Shown: positions 26,738-36,852, counted from the first letter of the stretch. The stretch: DNA of 64,000 nt from Anaerococcus mediterraneensis (GCF_900128415.1 NZ_LT635772.1:1116001-1180000), one strand, 5' to 3'. Translations and numbers: made by a program. Notes: generated by a model not told the origin, from the sequence alone.

Positions 26738-27883
26738 ATGGAAAATAAAAATTTATATCAAAGAGTTCTAATCCGTACTCTAATATTGATAATAGCTGTT
26801 TTATTTGTGGTTTTTCTAGGAAAAAGGATTTTTGATGCCTTATTTCCTATAATTTTATCCCTGATAATCATAGCAATACTAAAACCACTTATAATAAAGA
26901 TCGATCAGGTCCTACCAATAAAGTCTAAACTTGTATCATATATTGTAGGTACGGTCCTTTTACTTTTGATTGTATTTCTTACAATATGGATTATCCAACT
27001 TATCGTTACTCAGCTTGCTGGACTTATAGGCAATATTATTAAAAATTGGTCTGAAATAGTCCATTCTGTAAACGCAATGATTTTTAAGGCCAATTCTAAA
27101 ATTAATCTAATGCCCCAATACATTTCAAATGCAATAAGGTCTGCTCTTAATTCTGTTTATAATTTTTTAGGAGATTTGCAAAAAAACGCAGTAAATATGA
27201 CCTTAGGTTTTACAACTGCCTTTATTAATACATCCAATGATATTATATTTTTTATTATTACCTTTGTAGTTTCATTTTATATAATGCTAGGTGATATGGA
27301 CGATATGGATGCTTTTTATGAAAGAAATATACCAGAAAAAAGTAGAAAAAATTTGCACCTAATAAATGAAGTTTTTAAAAAATCCACTTGGAATTATATA
27401 AAAGCCCAGATTAAAATGGCTATATTATGCGGTATTATTATGGCTATAGTTCTCAGGGTTTTAGGGCAAGAATATTTTATACCTATAGCCTTGATTTTAG
27501 CTTTTGTGGATCTATTGCCTATGATAGGAGCTGTCATTGTTCTTTTGCCTTGGTCAATTATTGAGATTTTGGTTTTTGAAAATGTATTTAAGGGTATGGC
27601 TTTGATAATACTTTTATCATTTTGGACTGGACTTAGACAAGTTATAGCACCAAAAATAATAGGATCATCTGCAGATATACATCCGATTTTGTCAGTTATA
27701 GCACTTTATGCAGGACTTAGGTTATTTGGCATTAGCGGTGCTATATTTTTCCCAGTGATTTTTATTTTTATTATTGGTTTGTTTAGGTCAGGCATCCTAA
27801 ATAATTGGATCTATGATTACAAGATGTTTTTCAAAACTATTAGTGAAAAACTAGATATAGGCAAAAAGAATATCAATATTTAA
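26738..27883 (+). CDS. AI-2E family transporter-like permease
   Basis: 381 residues with about eight hydrophobic segments and the family's conserved central block (FIITFVVSFYIMLGD, then ALILAFVDLLPMIGAVIVLLPW and GLRQVIAPKIIGSSADIHPI). PF01594 members include TqsA and Na+/H+ antiporters, so autoinducer export is only one possibility. AGAGAGGAG precedes the ATG. The 250 bp upstream of it hold no gene or clear structure that I can see. Confidence 0.88.
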   Translation: MENKNLYQRVLIRTLILIIAVLFVVFLGKRIFDALFPIILSLIIIAILKPLIIKIDQVLPIKSKLVSYIVGTVLLLLIVFLTIWIIQLIVTQLAGLIGNIIKNWSEIVHSVNAMIFKANSKINLMPQYISNAIRSALNSVYNFLGDLQKNAVNMTLGFTTAFINTSNDIIFFIITFVVSFYIMLGDMDDMDAFYERNIPEKSRKNLHLINEVFKKSTWNYIKAQIKMAILCGIIMAIVLRVLGQEYFIPIALILAFVDLLPMIGAVIVLLPWSIIEILVFENVFKGMALIILLSFWTGLRQVIAPKIIGSSADIHPILSVIALYAGLRLFGISGAIFFPVIFIFIIGLFRSGILNNWIYDYKMFFKTISEKLDIGKKNINI

Positions 27884-27923
27884 TATAGAAATTTACAAAA
27901 AAATTAATATTGTACTTTTATAC

Positions 27924-27956
27924 TTGACAATTTATTCTAACTTAGTATATTATAAT
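27924..27956 (+). promoter_or_regulatory. promoter of the hrcA operon
   Basis: TTGACA at 27924-27929. Candidate -10 boxes are TATATT (27946, 16-nt spacer) and TATTAT (27948, 18-nt spacer); the consensus-like TATAAT at 27951 is 21 nt away. The CIRCE operator begins right after. Confidence 0.7.
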
Positions 27957-27982
27957 TAGCAGTCAATAGTAACGAGTGCTAA
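27956..27982. promoter_or_regulatory. CIRCE operator for HrcA
   Basis: The left arm TTAGCAGTC and right arm GAGTGCTAA flank a 9-nt spacer. The consensus is TTAGCACTC-N9-GAGTGCTAA, so the left arm has one mismatch. It lies between the promoter and hrcA, as expected for self-repression of the heat-shock operon. Confidence 0.92.
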
Positions 27983-27997
27983 AAGGAGTGAAAGACT

Positions 27998-29014
27998 TTG
28001 AAAGATAGAAGAATGCAGATTCTTTTCTCTATCATAAATTCTTATATCTTGGAGGGAGAGCCGGTCGGATCCAAATCCTTAGCTGATGATTATTCTTTTG
28101 ATGTATCGGCAGCTACTATTAGAAACGACATGAGCGATCTTGAGAAAAAAGGCCTTCTAAAAAAGGCCCACACATCTAGCGGCAGGCTACCATCAGATAA
28201 GGGCTACAGATTTTTTGTAGATTATCTTTTAGAAAATGGCCTCATAGAAGAAAAAATAAGACCAGATTTTAAGAGCCTAAAAAATCGCTTGGACAAGAGA
28301 TATCACAGTGCAGCAGATCTTGTAGGATCGGCAACAAAGATTTTGGCGGGCCTTACAAAACTAACAGCAGTTTCAGTGACCTATAAAAATCAAATCGAAT
28401 CAATAGCAAATGTAGAGCTATTAAAGATCAATGAGAGTTCACTACTTCTGATTTTAGTTTATGATAACGGTATTGTTGTAAATGATGTCATCCACCTTAG
28501 GTATAGGATAGAAAATGAAGACCTAGATTTCATCAATAGATTATTAAAAGAAGAACTCATAGGTACAAATATTATTCATTTAGCTGATAAGCTTATCAGG
28601 ATAGAAGAAAAGTTAAATCTAAATTATAAGTATTTGCTCGATATAATCCAAACTAAGATGGAAAATGAATCAAAAAGTGATTCTAATAGGGACATCAAAA
28701 TAGAAGGTTTGGCAAATATTTTCAATTTCAAGGAATTTGATGATATTGTCAAAGCCAAGGAATTCATCAATATTTTTGAAAGTCCAGATATTATTACTGA
28801 TTTTTTAACTGTCAATGATGATAAAAATCTTGTAATAACTATAGGTGAAGAAAATACCATAGATCAGTTAAAAAATAACACTATTATTACTTCATATTTT
28901 AAGTTAGATGAAAATACCATCGGCAAGATCGGAGTTGTAGGTCTAACAAGGATAAACTATAAGGATGTAATAGAGAGTATAAAATTAGTTTCAGATTTAC
29001 TAAATCAAAATTGA
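27998..29014 (+). CDS. hrcA: heat-inducible transcription repressor HrcA
   Basis: Binds CIRCE and represses the chaperone operon; GroEL-type chaperones assist its folding. 338 residues. The N-terminal winged helix includes LEGEPVGSKSLADDY and SAATIRNDMSDLEKKGLLKKAHTSSGRLPSDKGYRFFVDYLL, followed by the GAF-like and dimerisation regions. The start is TTG 27998, placed 9 nt after AAGGAG. The next ATG (28013) is further away and would cut the conserved KDRRMQIL opening. grpE, dnaK and dnaJ follow. Confidence 0.95.
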   Translation: MKDRRMQILFSIINSYILEGEPVGSKSLADDYSFDVSAATIRNDMSDLEKKGLLKKAHTSSGRLPSDKGYRFFVDYLLENGLIEEKIRPDFKSLKNRLDKRYHSAADLVGSATKILAGLTKLTAVSVTYKNQIESIANVELLKINESSLLLILVYDNGIVVNDVIHLRYRIENEDLDFINRLLKEELIGTNIIHLADKLIRIEEKLNLNYKYLLDIIQTKMENESKSDSNRDIKIEGLANIFNFKEFDDIVKAKEFINIFESPDIITDFLTVNDDKNLVITIGEENTIDQLKNNTIITSYFKLDENTIGKIGVVGLTRINYKDVIESIKLVSDLLNQN

Positions 29015-29030
29015 ATGGAAGGTGAAAGAT

Positions 29031-29576
29031 TTGGCAGATGATATCAAAAAAGATGAAAATATAGACGAAGAAATAGAAAATGCAGAAATAGAAGATGAAA
29101 ATGAAGAAGTCATTGATGCAGAGATTGTGGAAGAATCTAGAAGTGAAGCAAATAATGACTCTAATGACAATGAATATCTAGAAAAATACCAGAGACTTAT
29201 GGCAGACTTTGCAAATTATAAGCAAAGAGAAGAAAAGGCCAAGGCGGATTTCAAGAAATTTGCATCTAGCTCATTGGTAGAAAAATTATTACCAGTCCTA
29301 GATAATTTTGATAGGGCGCTAAAGGATAAGGATCCAGAAGATTCTTTTGTAAAAGGTGTGATCATGACCAGGGATGAGCTTTTAAAAATCCTAAAAAATG
29401 AAGGCCTAGAAGAGATAGAATCAGATGGAGTAAAATTTGATCACAATCTTCACCATGCAGTTATGACAGAAGCAAGTGATACTGTAGAAGAAGATTATAT
29501 AATAGAGACATTCCAAAAAGGATATAAATTAAATGGCAAAGTCCTTAGACCATCAATGGTCAAGGTAAGCAAGTAG
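29031..29576 (+). CDS. grpE: nucleotide exchange factor GrpE
   Basis: Releases ADP from DnaK. About 181 residues. A very acidic N-terminal 50 residues leads into the long coiled-coil ([21 protein letters not shown]), then the beta domain ending in [19 protein letters not shown] favour TTG 29031, 7-8 nt after GGAAGG; GTG 29022 overlaps that ribosome site. Located between hrcA and dnaK with short gaps. Confidence 0.94.
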   Translation: MADDIKKDENIDEEIENAEIEDENEEVIDAEIVEESRSEANNDSNDNEYLEKYQRLMADFANYKQREEKAKADFKKFASSSLVEKLLPVLDNFDRALKDKDPEDSFVKGVIMTRDELLKILKNEGLEEIESDGVKFDHNLHHAVMTEASDTVEEDYIIETFQKGYKLNGKVLRPSMVKVSK

Positions 29577-29586
29577 GAGGAAAATT

Positions 29587-31395
29587 ATGGCAAAAATTAT
29601 AGGTATTGACTTAGGTACAACAAACTCAGCAGTAGCAGTTATGGAAGGTGGTACTGCAACAATTATACCAAACAGTGAAGGTAATAGAACAACCCCATCA
29701 GTGGTTGCTTTTTCAAAAGATGGCGAAAGACTAGTAGGTGAAACAGCAAAAAGACAAGCTATCACCAACCCAGAAAGAACAATAGCATCTGTCAAAAGAG
29801 AGATGGGACATGACTGGAAGAGCCCAGAAATCGATGGCAAAAGATATACACCAGAAGAAATCTCAGCAATGATTCTTCAAAAACTAAAAGCAGATGCAGA
29901 ATCCTATCTAAATGATACAGTTACAAATGCAGTTATCACAGTACCTGCATACTTTACAGATGCTCAAAGACAAGCTACAAAAGACGCTGGACAAATCGCA
30001 GGTCTAAAAGTAGACAGAATTATAAACGAGCCAACAGCAGCAGCCCTAGCTTATGGTATGGATAAGGAAACTGACCAATCAAAGATCATGGTTTATGACC
30101 TTGGTGGTGGTACATTCGATGTTTCCATACTAGAAGTAGGTGACGGTGTATTTGAAGTATTATCTACAAGAGGAAACAACAAGCTTGGTGGAGATGACTT
30201 TGATAATGCAGTTGTAGATTATCTTGCAGCAGAATTTAAGAAAGAATCTGGTGTTGACCTAACAAAAGATTTGACAGCTATGCAAAGACTAAAAGATGCA
30301 GCTGAAAAAGCTAAAAAAGAACTATCATCAACCCTAAATACAAATGTCAACCTACCATTTATAACAGCAGTAGATGGTCAACCAGTTCACTTAGATATCA
30401 ACCTATCTAGAGCTAAATTTGATGAATTGACCCATGACCTAGTAGAAAAAACTAGAAAACCAGTTGAAGATGCTCTTCATGATGCAGGTTTATCAGCATC
30501 TGATATTGACAAGGTCCTACTAGTAGGTGGTTCTACAAGGGTACCAGCTGTCCAAGAATTAGTAAAGAAAATAATAGGCAAAGACCCACAAAAAGACATC
30601 AACCCAGACGAATCAGTTGCAATCGGTGCAGCTATCCAAGGTGGTGTTCTAACAGGCGAGGTTAAAGACCTATTGCTACTAGATGTTACACCACTATCAC
30701 TAGGTATCGAAACTCTTGGTGGAGTCGCTACAAAACTAATTGAGAGAAACACAACAATTCCAACAAAGAAATCACAAATCTTTACAACCGCAGCAGATGG
30801 ACAAACAGAAGTAGACATCCACGTAGTACAAGGTGAACGTGAAATGGCAGCAGACAATACAACCCTAGGTAGGTTCCAACTTACAGGTATACCTGCAGCT
30901 AGACGTGGTATCCCACAAATAGAAGTAACTTTCGATATAGATGCAAATGGTATTGTAAATGTAACAGCCAGAGACCAAGGTTCAGGCAAAGAACAAAAGA
31001 TTACTATAACTTCATCTTCTAACCTAACAGAAGAAGAAATCGATAAAAAGGTAAAAGAAGCAGAGAAATTTGCCGAAGAAGATAAGAAGAAAAAAGAAGA
31101 AATAGATATCAAAAACAATGCAGAAAACCTAGTTTACCAAGCTAGAAAAACAATAGAAGATGCTAAACTAGAGGGAGCTGACAAAGAAAATATCGAAAGC
31201 AAGGCCAAAGAACTAGAAGAAGCTATTGGTCAAAATGATACAGAAAAAATAAAAACACTTTCAGAAGAGCTAACAAATGAGATCTACAAAATAAGCGAAT
31301 CAATGTATAAGGCAAATGCGTCTGAGGGTCAAGCAGGATCTGACGAAGATGTTGTAGATGCTGATTATGAAGTAATCGATGAAGATGAAGAATAA
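29587..31395 (+). CDS. dnaK: molecular chaperone DnaK (Hsp70)
   Basis: ATP-driven chaperone. 602 residues, the usual Firmicutes length (lacking the segment found in Gram-negative DnaK). The nucleotide-binding domain starts [20 protein letters not shown], with [14 protein letters not shown] and [15 protein letters not shown]. The substrate domain holds [18 protein letters not shown] and the acidic tail [24 protein letters not shown] precedes the ATG. Codon use is more biased than in neighbours, fitting high expression. Confidence 0.98.
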   Translation: MAKIIGIDLGTTNSAVAVMEGGTATIIPNSEGNRTTPSVVAFSKDGERLVGETAKRQAITNPERTIASVKREMGHDWKSPEIDGKRYTPEEISAMILQKLKADAESYLNDTVTNAVITVPAYFTDAQRQATKDAGQIAGLKVDRIINEPTAAALAYGMDKETDQSKIMVYDLGGGTFDVSILEVGDGVFEVLSTRGNNKLGGDDFDNAVVDYLAAEFKKESGVDLTKDLTAMQRLKDAAEKAKKELSSTLNTNVNLPFITAVDGQPVHLDINLSRAKFDELTHDLVEKTRKPVEDALHDAGLSASDIDKVLLVGGSTRVPAVQELVKKIIGKDPQKDINPDESVAIGAAIQGGVLTGEVKDLLLLDVTPLSLGIETLGGVATKLIERNTTIPTKKSQIFTTAADGQTEVDIHVVQGEREMAADNTTLGRFQLTGIPAARRGIPQIEVTFDIDANGIVNVTARDQGSGKEQKITITSSSNLTEEEIDKKVKEAEKFAEEDKKKKEEIDIKNNAENLVYQARKTIEDAKLEGADKENIESKAKELEEAIGQNDTEKIKTLSEELTNEIYKISESMYKANASEGQAGSDEDVVDADYEVIDEDEE

Positions 31396-31444
31396 TTTTG
31401 AAAGTATCTTAAGTAAAAGTATAATAATGACAATAATAAAAGGG

Positions 31445-31472
31445 GCTATTTCCTAGTGAAATAGCTTTTTTT
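31445..31472 (+). terminator. hairpin terminator between dnaK and dnaJ
   Basis: GCTATTTC pairs with GAAATAGC and is followed by seven T. Because dnaJ starts 18 nt later with no obvious promoter of its own, this probably acts as a partial terminator that lowers dnaJ relative to dnaK. Confidence 0.82.
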
Positions 31473-31489
31473 AGTGAACTGGAGGATAA

Positions 31490-32611
31490 ATGAAAAACCC
31501 ATACGAAGTCCTAGGTGTCAACAAAGATGCTAGTACCGATGATATAAAAAGAGAATATAGAAAACTTGCCAAAAAATATCACCCTGACCTAAACCCAGGG
31601 GATGAAGAAGCTGAGCAGAAATTCAAGGAAGCAACCCTAGCCTACGAAATATTGTCAGATCCTGAAAAAAAGCAGAAATATGATATGTACGGGGATGCCG
31701 CTTTTGAAAATGGTGGTGGATTTGATGGAGGATTCTCTGGTTTTGGTGGAGGCTTTGGAGATATATTTGGAGACCTTTTTGGTGATTTATTTGGCCAAGG
31801 TTATTCAAATGCCCAAGCTAATAGACCTATAAAGGGTGCTGATATTCAACAAGTCATAAATTTAAGCTTCCAGGAAGCAGCATTTGGAGTATCAAAAGAA
31901 ATCCAGATTAGAAGAGAAGTAGAATGCCACGTTTGTCACGGATCAAAAAGCGAAGAAGGATCAGAAAAACACACCTGCCCAGATTGCCATGGAAGGGGAG
32001 TTGTCAATGAAGTGACAAGGAGCGCTTTTGGTACCATGTCTAGGACAGTGACCTGTAAAACCTGCCATGGCCAAGGTGAAATTATAGATAAGCCATGCAA
32101 AAACTGTAATGGTACAGGCAAAGAATTCAAATCTGAAAAGATAAAAATAGATGTGCCATCAGGTATAGAAGACCAAAATGTAATAAGGCTTGCTGGCAAG
32201 GGCCATGTTGGTGAAAACGGAGGACCTGCTGGAGATCTTTATGTCATAGTCAGGGTAGCATCACATGATATATTTAAGAGAGATGGTCTAGATATATATT
32301 ATGAAATGCCTATCACATTTCCTGTAGCTGCACTTGGTGGAGAGATAAAAATCCCAACCCTAGAAAAAACAATAGATTATAAAATCCCAGAGGGCACACA
32401 GACTGGGGAAAGATTTACCCTAAAAGGTGAGGGTATAAAAAATGCAAGAACAGGCCGCAAGGGCAATCTTTATTTCTATGTAAAAATAATTACACCAACA
32501 AAACTTTCAAAAGAGGAAAAAGAAGCTCTAAGGTCCTATGCAAAGATAACAGGTAAGGAAGTCAAAGAAGAAAAATCATTTTTTGATAAAGTAAAGGATT
32601 TTTTTGAATGA
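31490..32611 (+). CDS. dnaJ: chaperone DnaJ (Hsp40)
   Basis: Stimulates DnaK ATPase and delivers substrates. 373 residues: J-domain with HPD at residues 31-33, Gly/Phe-rich linker (about 76-105), and a zinc-finger region of four CxxC motifs (CHVC, CPDC, CKTC, CKNC). The first repeat is CHVCHGSK, missing the last glycine of the CxxCxGxG consensus. C-terminal peptide-binding domains follow. ACTGGAGGATAA precedes the ATG. Overlaps mtaB by 4 nt. Confidence 0.97.
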   Translation: MKNPYEVLGVNKDASTDDIKREYRKLAKKYHPDLNPGDEEAEQKFKEATLAYEILSDPEKKQKYDMYGDAAFENGGGFDGGFSGFGGGFGDIFGDLFGDLFGQGYSNAQANRPIKGADIQQVINLSFQEAAFGVSKEIQIRREVECHVCHGSKSEEGSEKHTCPDCHGRGVVNEVTRSAFGTMSRTVTCKTCHGQGEIIDKPCKNCNGTGKEFKSEKIKIDVPSGIEDQNVIRLAGKGHVGENGGPAGDLYVIVRVASHDIFKRDGLDIYYEMPITFPVAALGGEIKIPTLEKTIDYKIPEGTQTGERFTLKGEGIKNARTGRKGNLYFYVKIITPTKLSKEEKEALRSYAKITGKEVKEEKSFFDKVKDFFE

Positions 32612-33909
32612 AAAAAACATTTAACATACAAACCCTAGGTTGCAAGGTCAACCAATACGAGTCAGAAGCCATAGAAGAAATTTTTGAACAAAGAGGCTTT
32701 GAGAAATCTGAGAAAGATGCAAATATTTATGTCATAAATACCTGTACCGTGACAAATATGTCCGATAGAAAAAGTCGTCAGATGATATCTAGGGCAAGAA
32801 AAGATAATCCAGAGGCCATAATAGCTGTAATGGGTTGCTATTCTCAGGTAAAGCCAGAAGAAGTAGCAAAAATTGAGGGTGTAGATATAGTTTTAGGATC
32901 TAGAAACAAAGAAGAAGTAGTTGAACTTTGCGAGAATATCCTACAAAATAAGAAAGCTTTAGACCCAATTATAGCAGTTAGCGAAGAAAAGACTTTCGAA
33001 GACTTAGAGATATCAAACCAAGCTGCTATGACAAGGGCTTATATGAAAATCCAAGATGGGTGCAATATGTATTGTTCATATTGTTTAATACCTTATGCTA
33101 GGGGTAATGTAGTAAGCCGTCCTATGGATTCTATAAAAAAAGAAGCCCAAAGACTAGCTCAAAATGGTTTTAAGGAAATAGTCTTGACAGGTATCCATGT
33201 TGCATCATACGGACTTGACTTTAATGATGGGTCATCACTTATAGATGTCATAGAAAACGTGGCAGAAGTTGACGGTATAAAAAGAATACGCCTATCATCA
33301 ATGGAGCCTAGACACATTACAAAAGATTTTTTAGAGAGAATGAAGGCCACAGGCAAGGCTTGCGACCATTTCCACCTATCACTCCAATCAGGATCAGACC
33401 ATGTCCTAAAGGCCATGAATAGAAAATATGATACAAAAATATTCAAGGAAAAAACTGATCTAATCAGAGAGGTTTTCCCAAATGCAGGCCTTACTACTGA
33501 TATTATTGTAGGTTTTCCTGGAGAAACTGAGGAAAATCACAAGGAGACAATGGATTTTGTCAATGATATAAAATTTGCCAAGACCCACCTATTCAAATAT
33601 TCAAAAAGAGATGGTACAAGAGCTGCAGCCATGAAAGACCAAGTAAATGGCAATATCAAAAAACAAAGACTAAAAGACCTAGAGGCTATAGAAAAAGTAA
33701 ATAGAGAAAACTTCTTAGAAAAACAAATAGATCAGATACTAAGCGTATTATTTGAGTCCAAATCTGATATGGAAGGCTATAAATCAGGATATTCTACAAA
33801 CTATTTGAGGGTAAATGTAGAAGATTATAATATAGCTGACAATGCAATCTATGATGTGAAAATAATATCCATAAAAGATGATGAACTTATAGGAGAAATT
33901 GTAAAATAA
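32608..33909 (+). CDS. mtaB: tRNA t6A37 methylthiotransferase MtaB
   Basis: Adds a methylthio group to t6A at position 37 of tRNAs reading ANN codons. 433 residues. The UPF0004 domain starts [18 protein letters not shown], and its three cluster cysteines are visible (CK, NTCTV, GCYSQ). The radical SAM motif is CNMYCSYC, and a TRAM-like domain ends the protein. The [10 protein letters not shown] opening marks MtaB rather than MiaB. Directly coupled to dnaJ by ATGA overlap, a frequent Firmicutes arrangement. Confidence 0.94.
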   Translation: MKKTFNIQTLGCKVNQYESEAIEEIFEQRGFEKSEKDANIYVINTCTVTNMSDRKSRQMISRARKDNPEAIIAVMGCYSQVKPEEVAKIEGVDIVLGSRNKEEVVELCENILQNKKALDPIIAVSEEKTFEDLEISNQAAMTRAYMKIQDGCNMYCSYCLIPYARGNVVSRPMDSIKKEAQRLAQNGFKEIVLTGIHVASYGLDFNDGSSLIDVIENVAEVDGIKRIRLSSMEPRHITKDFLERMKATGKACDHFHLSLQSGSDHVLKAMNRKYDTKIFKEKTDLIREVFPNAGLTTDIIVGFPGETEENHKETMDFVNDIKFAKTHLFKYSKRDGTRAAAMKDQVNGNIKKQRLKDLEAIEKVNRENFLEKQIDQILSVLFESKSDMEGYKSGYSTNYLRVNVEDYNIADNAIYDVKIISIKDDELIGEIVK

Positions 33910-33962
33910 AACTTTACTCTTAAAATCAATTATGGTATTATATATACTAATGGGGGTGAAGT

Positions 33963-34304
33963 ATGGATTGTGTATTTTGTAAGATTATAGATGGAGATAT
34001 ACCATCAGAGATAATCTATGAAGATGAAGATGTAATTGCATTTGATGATTTAGATCCACAAGCACCTATCCATTTTCTTGTTATACCAAAAAAGCACATA
34101 AAAAGTTTAGAAGAACTTGATGAAAATGATAGCCATTTGATAGGCAAGATATTTTTAGCAATAAGACAAATCGCTCGTGACAAGGGCATAGCTGAGACAG
34201 GCTACAGGATAGTCAACAATATTGGAGAAAATGGAGGACAAACAGTACCTCATATACATTTCCATGTTTTAGGTGACAGGTCCATGCAGTGGCCACCAGG
34301 CTGA
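33963..34304 (+). CDS. HIT-family nucleotide phosphoramidase (HinT-like)
   Basis: 113 residues. The histidine triad H97-x-H99-x-H101 (PHIHFHVLG) hydrolyses nucleoside phosphoramidates or acyl-adenylates. The N-terminus DCVFCKIIDGDIPSEIIYEDE is typical of the HinT/PKCI branch and keeps both cysteines. GGGGGTGAAGT precedes the ATG. Between mtaB and rpsU, an arrangement seen in other Firmicutes. Confidence 0.93.
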   Translation: MDCVFCKIIDGDIPSEIIYEDEDVIAFDDLDPQAPIHFLVIPKKHIKSLEELDENDSHLIGKIFLAIRQIARDKGIAETGYRIVNNIGENGGQTVPHIHFHVLGDRSMQWPPG

Positions 34305-34344
34305 TTAGACTAAACTTTGTGCATATACGAGAGGGGGGATAGAG

Positions 34345-34527
34345 ATGACAGAGATCAGAGTTGGAGAAAACGAATCAATCGACAGTGCGATTAAAAGATT
34401 CAAAAGACAATGCGCAAGATCCGGTGTACTTTCTGAATATAGAAGAAGAGAACACTACGAAAAACCAAGCGTTATAAAGAAAAAGAAAAACGACGCTGCT
34501 AAAAGAAAAAATAGAAAAAGAAGATAA
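34345..34527 (+). CDS. rpsU: 30S ribosomal protein S21
   Basis: 60 residues, strongly basic. [41 protein letters not shown] is the S21 signature, followed by the lysine/arginine tail. GAGAGGGGGGATAG precedes the ATG. A terminator hairpin follows. S21 helps start translation by exposing the 16S 3' end. Confidence 0.97.
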   Translation: MTEIRVGENESIDSAIKRFKRQCARSGVLSEYRRREHYEKPSVIKKKKNDAAKRKNRKRR

Positions 34528-34533
34528 TAATTT

Positions 34534-34561
34534 AACCATCCATTTTGTGGGTGGTTTTTTT
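34534..34561 (+). terminator. terminator after rpsU
   Basis: AACCATCC pairs with GGGTGGTT (one G-T pair) and runs into seven T. Confidence 0.85.
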
Positions 34562-34618
34562 ATGGCAAAATTAAAAGTCCCAGACTTTTATTCCATCTAG
34601 GACTCTTTGGTTTATACT

Positions 34619-34795
34619 TCAATCTTTTTTAATTATAAAATAAATAGTTAGGGCAAGATAGGTCATGTAAATGGTATATGTTATACCATTAGGCCATGGA
34701 AATGACGCTTCTGGATGATGTAGGGCATAGTATACGAATAATACTGCTATTAGAATCATTACCAAACCTATTTTTAAATATTTTTTGTTTTTCAT
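34619..34795 (-). CDS. 58-residue membrane protein, intact copy
   Basis: AGGAG lies 8 nt before ATG 34795. The product has a basic N-terminus (MKNKKYLKIG), a hydrophobic helix to about residue 24, a short loop HHPEASFPWPNG, and a second helix (YTIYMTYLALTIYFIIKKD). It is too small to classify. The preserved second copy, though broken, suggests the ORF is real rather than chance. It lies downstream of rsmI sequence and convergent with rpsU. Confidence 0.65.
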   Translation of the reverse strand: MKNKKYLKIGLVMILIAVLFVYYALHHPEASFPWPNGITYTIYMTYLALTIYFIIKKD

Positions 34796-34874
34796 AAGAT
34801 CTCCTATTTAAAATTAATTACATATTCATAAATTTCATTTTTTGAAAAAGAACTATGACTTTTGATTTTATAAT

Positions 34875-35067
34875 TTAGTTTTTTTTACTGAGAAAATAAA
34901 AAACAAGGGCAAGGTAGGCCATGTAAATGATATATGTTATATCATTATTCCATGGAAAGTAAGATTTTGGATGATTTAGAGCATAAAATATAAGATTATT
35001 TCTATTACAAGCATTACCAAGCCTATACTTAGCCTATATTTAAAATTTTTTTTTGTTCTTTTAACAA
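34875..35067 (-). pseudogene. decayed duplicate of the 58-residue membrane gene
   Basis: The same AGGAGATCTT precedes a TTG where the intact copy has ATG. The reading frame is then broken by stops and a frame change. The C-terminal half is still recognisable in one frame (YALNHPKSYFPWNND, then ITYIIYMAYLALVFYFLSKKN), against YALHHPEASFPWPNG and TYTIYMTYLALTIYFIIKKD in the intact copy. The ribosome site overlaps the rsmI stop. Confidence 0.75.
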
Positions 35068-35073
35068 GATCTC

Positions 35074-35892
35074 CTATTTAAAATTAAGGACATATTCATA
35101 AATTTCATTTTTAGAAAATCCGCTTTCCTTTTTTATTTTCTTGACTATTTCTTTTGTAGATTTGCCTTTATCAATCATTTGTCTTATTTCTTCATCAAAA
35201 CTAGAAATATCATCAGATTCTTCATTTTTATTGCCTTCTAAAATAAGAACAAACTCTCCCTTAAAGGTAATTTCATCTGTATCTATATCTTTTATGGTAT
35301 AAGTTTTATACTCTTCAAATTTTTTCGTAAGCTCTCTTGCTATTGTAAGTTTTCTTTCTGGGAAAATCTCTTTAAAATCTTCGATTGTTTTTGGGAGGTT
35401 GTGGACCGAGTCGAAGATAATTGAGGTCTTATCCTCGATTTTTAATTTTTCGTAAAGTTCATTTTTTTCTTTAGATTTTTTGCCAATAAAACCATAAAAA
35501 GTGAAGGTTGACATATCCTGGCCAGAACCGATTAGGGCTGTGAGGATTGAACTTGGGCCTGGTAAAATTGTATAGGTAATATTATTTTCTATACATTTTT
35601 TTATCAAAATCTCCCCGGGATCAGACATGCCTGGCATTCCTTGATCGCTTATTATTCCTATTGTCATCCCTTGACTTGCTTTTTTTATTAGTTCCTCACT
35701 TCTTTCCTGCTCATTGAATTTGTGGTAGGAGGTAAGAGGCTTAGATATTTCATAAAAATCCAGGAGTTTTTTTGATTCTCTTGTATCTTCGCAGGCAATC
35801 AGGTCTACATTTTTTAGGGTGTTGATAGCTCTGATTGTCATATCTTCGAGGTTGCCAATCGGTGTTGGTACAAAATATATTTGATAGTCCAT
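35074..35892 (-). CDS. rsmI: 16S rRNA (cytidine-1402 2'-O)-methyltransferase
   Basis: 272 residues. The tetrapyrrole-methylase fold shows FVPTPIGNLEDMTIRAINTLKNVDLIACEDTRESKKLL at the N-terminus, ISDQGMPGMSDPG, and LPGPSSILTALIGSG, all diagnostic of RsmI. The C-terminal segment includes a small HTH-like region. Its start overlaps the stop of the upstream methyltransferase gene by 1 nt, a common Firmicutes pair. The last codons have been duplicated into the downstream spacer. Confidence 0.95.
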   Translation of the reverse strand: MDYQIYFVPTPIGNLEDMTIRAINTLKNVDLIACEDTRESKKLLDFYEISKPLTSYHKFNEQERSEELIKKASQGMTIGIISDQGMPGMSDPGEILIKKCIENNITYTILPGPSSILTALIGSGQDMSTFTFYGFIGKKSKEKNELYEKLKIEDKTSIIFDSVHNLPKTIEDFKEIFPERKLTIARELTKKFEEYKTYTIKDIDTDEITFKGEFVLILEGNKNEESDDISSFDEEIRQMIDKGKSTKEIVKKIKKESGFSKNEIYEYVLNFK

Positions 35893-36602
35893 TATTTCTC
35901 CTTATAGGTCCCATTTATTTTTCTAATCTGATCTGTATATTTATTATCTTTATAGATTATGATCGGGTCTTCAATTTTTATCCCATCTTTGGCGTTTTTA
36001 ACAAATTCTGTTAGGATAAATTGTGGTTTGGTATCGTAGGTTGATGAGACAAATTGTATTCTTTTTGCCTTTATATTTCCAGATTTATTGAAGATTTCAA
36101 TCATTCTTTCTGGTTTATGGATCATAAAAAGTTTTCCCTTATCCTTAAGTGCCTTGTTTGCAAAAGTAAATATGTCATCTAAATTTAGATATATTTCCTG
36201 TCTTGAAATCAAAAATTCTTTGTCCTTGTTAGCAATGTTGTGGTTATTTTTGTAATAAGGCGGGTTTGTTATGATATAGTCTATGGAATTTTCTTTTATC
36301 TGAAAATCATTCAGGTCTTTATTTATTATATCTATATTTCGTATATCATTTAAAATGAGATTTTCTTCAAATTGTTTGGCCTTTGCTTCTTGAATTTCTA
36401 CCCCTAAAACTTTTTTTAGCGAGTATAAGTCATTTGCCATCAAGGATAAGATCCCATTGCCAGCTCCTATATCCAACAAGATTTTATCCTTTTTCATTTT
36501 TGCAAAATCTACTAAAAGAATAGAATCAATCCCAAAAGAATAGGATCCGTCAACGTGAATCATTTTTAAATTTGTTCTTGGTATGTAGTCTAATTTTCTC
36601 AT
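35892..36602 (-). CDS. TrmN6-like (YfiC/YabB) N6-adenine methyltransferase
   Basis: 236 residues. Motif I LLDIGAGNGILSLM binds SAM and motif IV is TNPPYYKN, the NPPY type that methylates exocyclic amino groups. Relatives modify A37 of tRNA-Val. Next to rsmI, as in many Firmicutes (yabB-yazA-rsmI order), which supports an RNA target. GAGA-type weak ribosome site. A substrate other than tRNA1Val remains possible. Confidence 0.88.
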   Translation of the reverse strand: MRKLDYIPRTNLKMIHVDGSYSFGIDSILLVDFAKMKKDKILLDIGAGNGILSLMANDLYSLKKVLGVEIQEAKAKQFEENLILNDIRNIDIINKDLNDFQIKENSIDYIITNPPYYKNNHNIANKDKEFLISRQEIYLNLDDIFTFANKALKDKGKLFMIHKPERMIEIFNKSGNIKAKRIQFVSSTYDTKPQFILTEFVKNAKDGIKIEDPIIIYKDNKYTDQIRKINGTYKEK

Positions 36603-36670
36603 GCTTATATTATATCAGATAAGAGAAAAGTGTTAAATCTAATAGGTAGAAAAGATTGTGAAATAATTAT

Positions 36671-36699
36671 TTGACAAAAGGAAAACCTTATACTATAAT
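36671..36699 (+). promoter_or_regulatory. promoter of the riboflavin operon
   Basis: Consensus TTGACA (36671-36676), 17-nt spacer, TATAAT (36694-36699). The FMN riboswitch starts about 15 nt later. Confidence 0.88.
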
Positions 36700-36714
36700 T
36701 AGGTTGTAAAGATA

Positions 36715-36832
36715 AATATCTTCAGGGCGGAGTGAAATTCTCCACCGGCAGTTATAGTCTGCGAGCGTTAGCCGAATCGGTGAAATTCCGATACCGACAG
36801 TATAGTCTGGATGAGAGAAGTATTATATTTTA
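36715..36832 (+). ncRNA. FMN riboswitch (RFN element)
   Basis: The conserved blocks are all present: ATCTTCAGGGCGGAGTGAAA, the CTCCACCGGCAGT segment, GCGAGCG, GGTGAAATTCCGATACCGACAGT and GGATGAGAGAAG. It binds FMN and controls the rib operon below through the terminator hairpin at 36853-36875. Confidence 0.97.
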
Positions 36833-36852
36833 TGTATATTCTTTTAAAGTGC

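Larger units (their letters stand above)
34600..35125. repeat. imperfect tandem duplication (about 270-bp unit)
   Basis: Two copies lie 270 bp apart. Each contains, read leftward, the last codons of rsmI (SKNEIYEYVLNFK or close), the AGGAG site, and a 58-codon membrane gene. The right copy carries the real rsmI end but a broken small gene; the left copy carries an intact small gene and only a fragment of rsmI 3' sequence. Divergence is visible throughout, so the duplication is not recent. Boundaries are approximate. Confidence 0.78.

Noticed and set aside
30477..31118. Long antisense ORF opposite dnaK (213 codons)
   Set aside because: It mirrors the strongly biased codons of dnaK, has no ribosome site and no recognisable motif.
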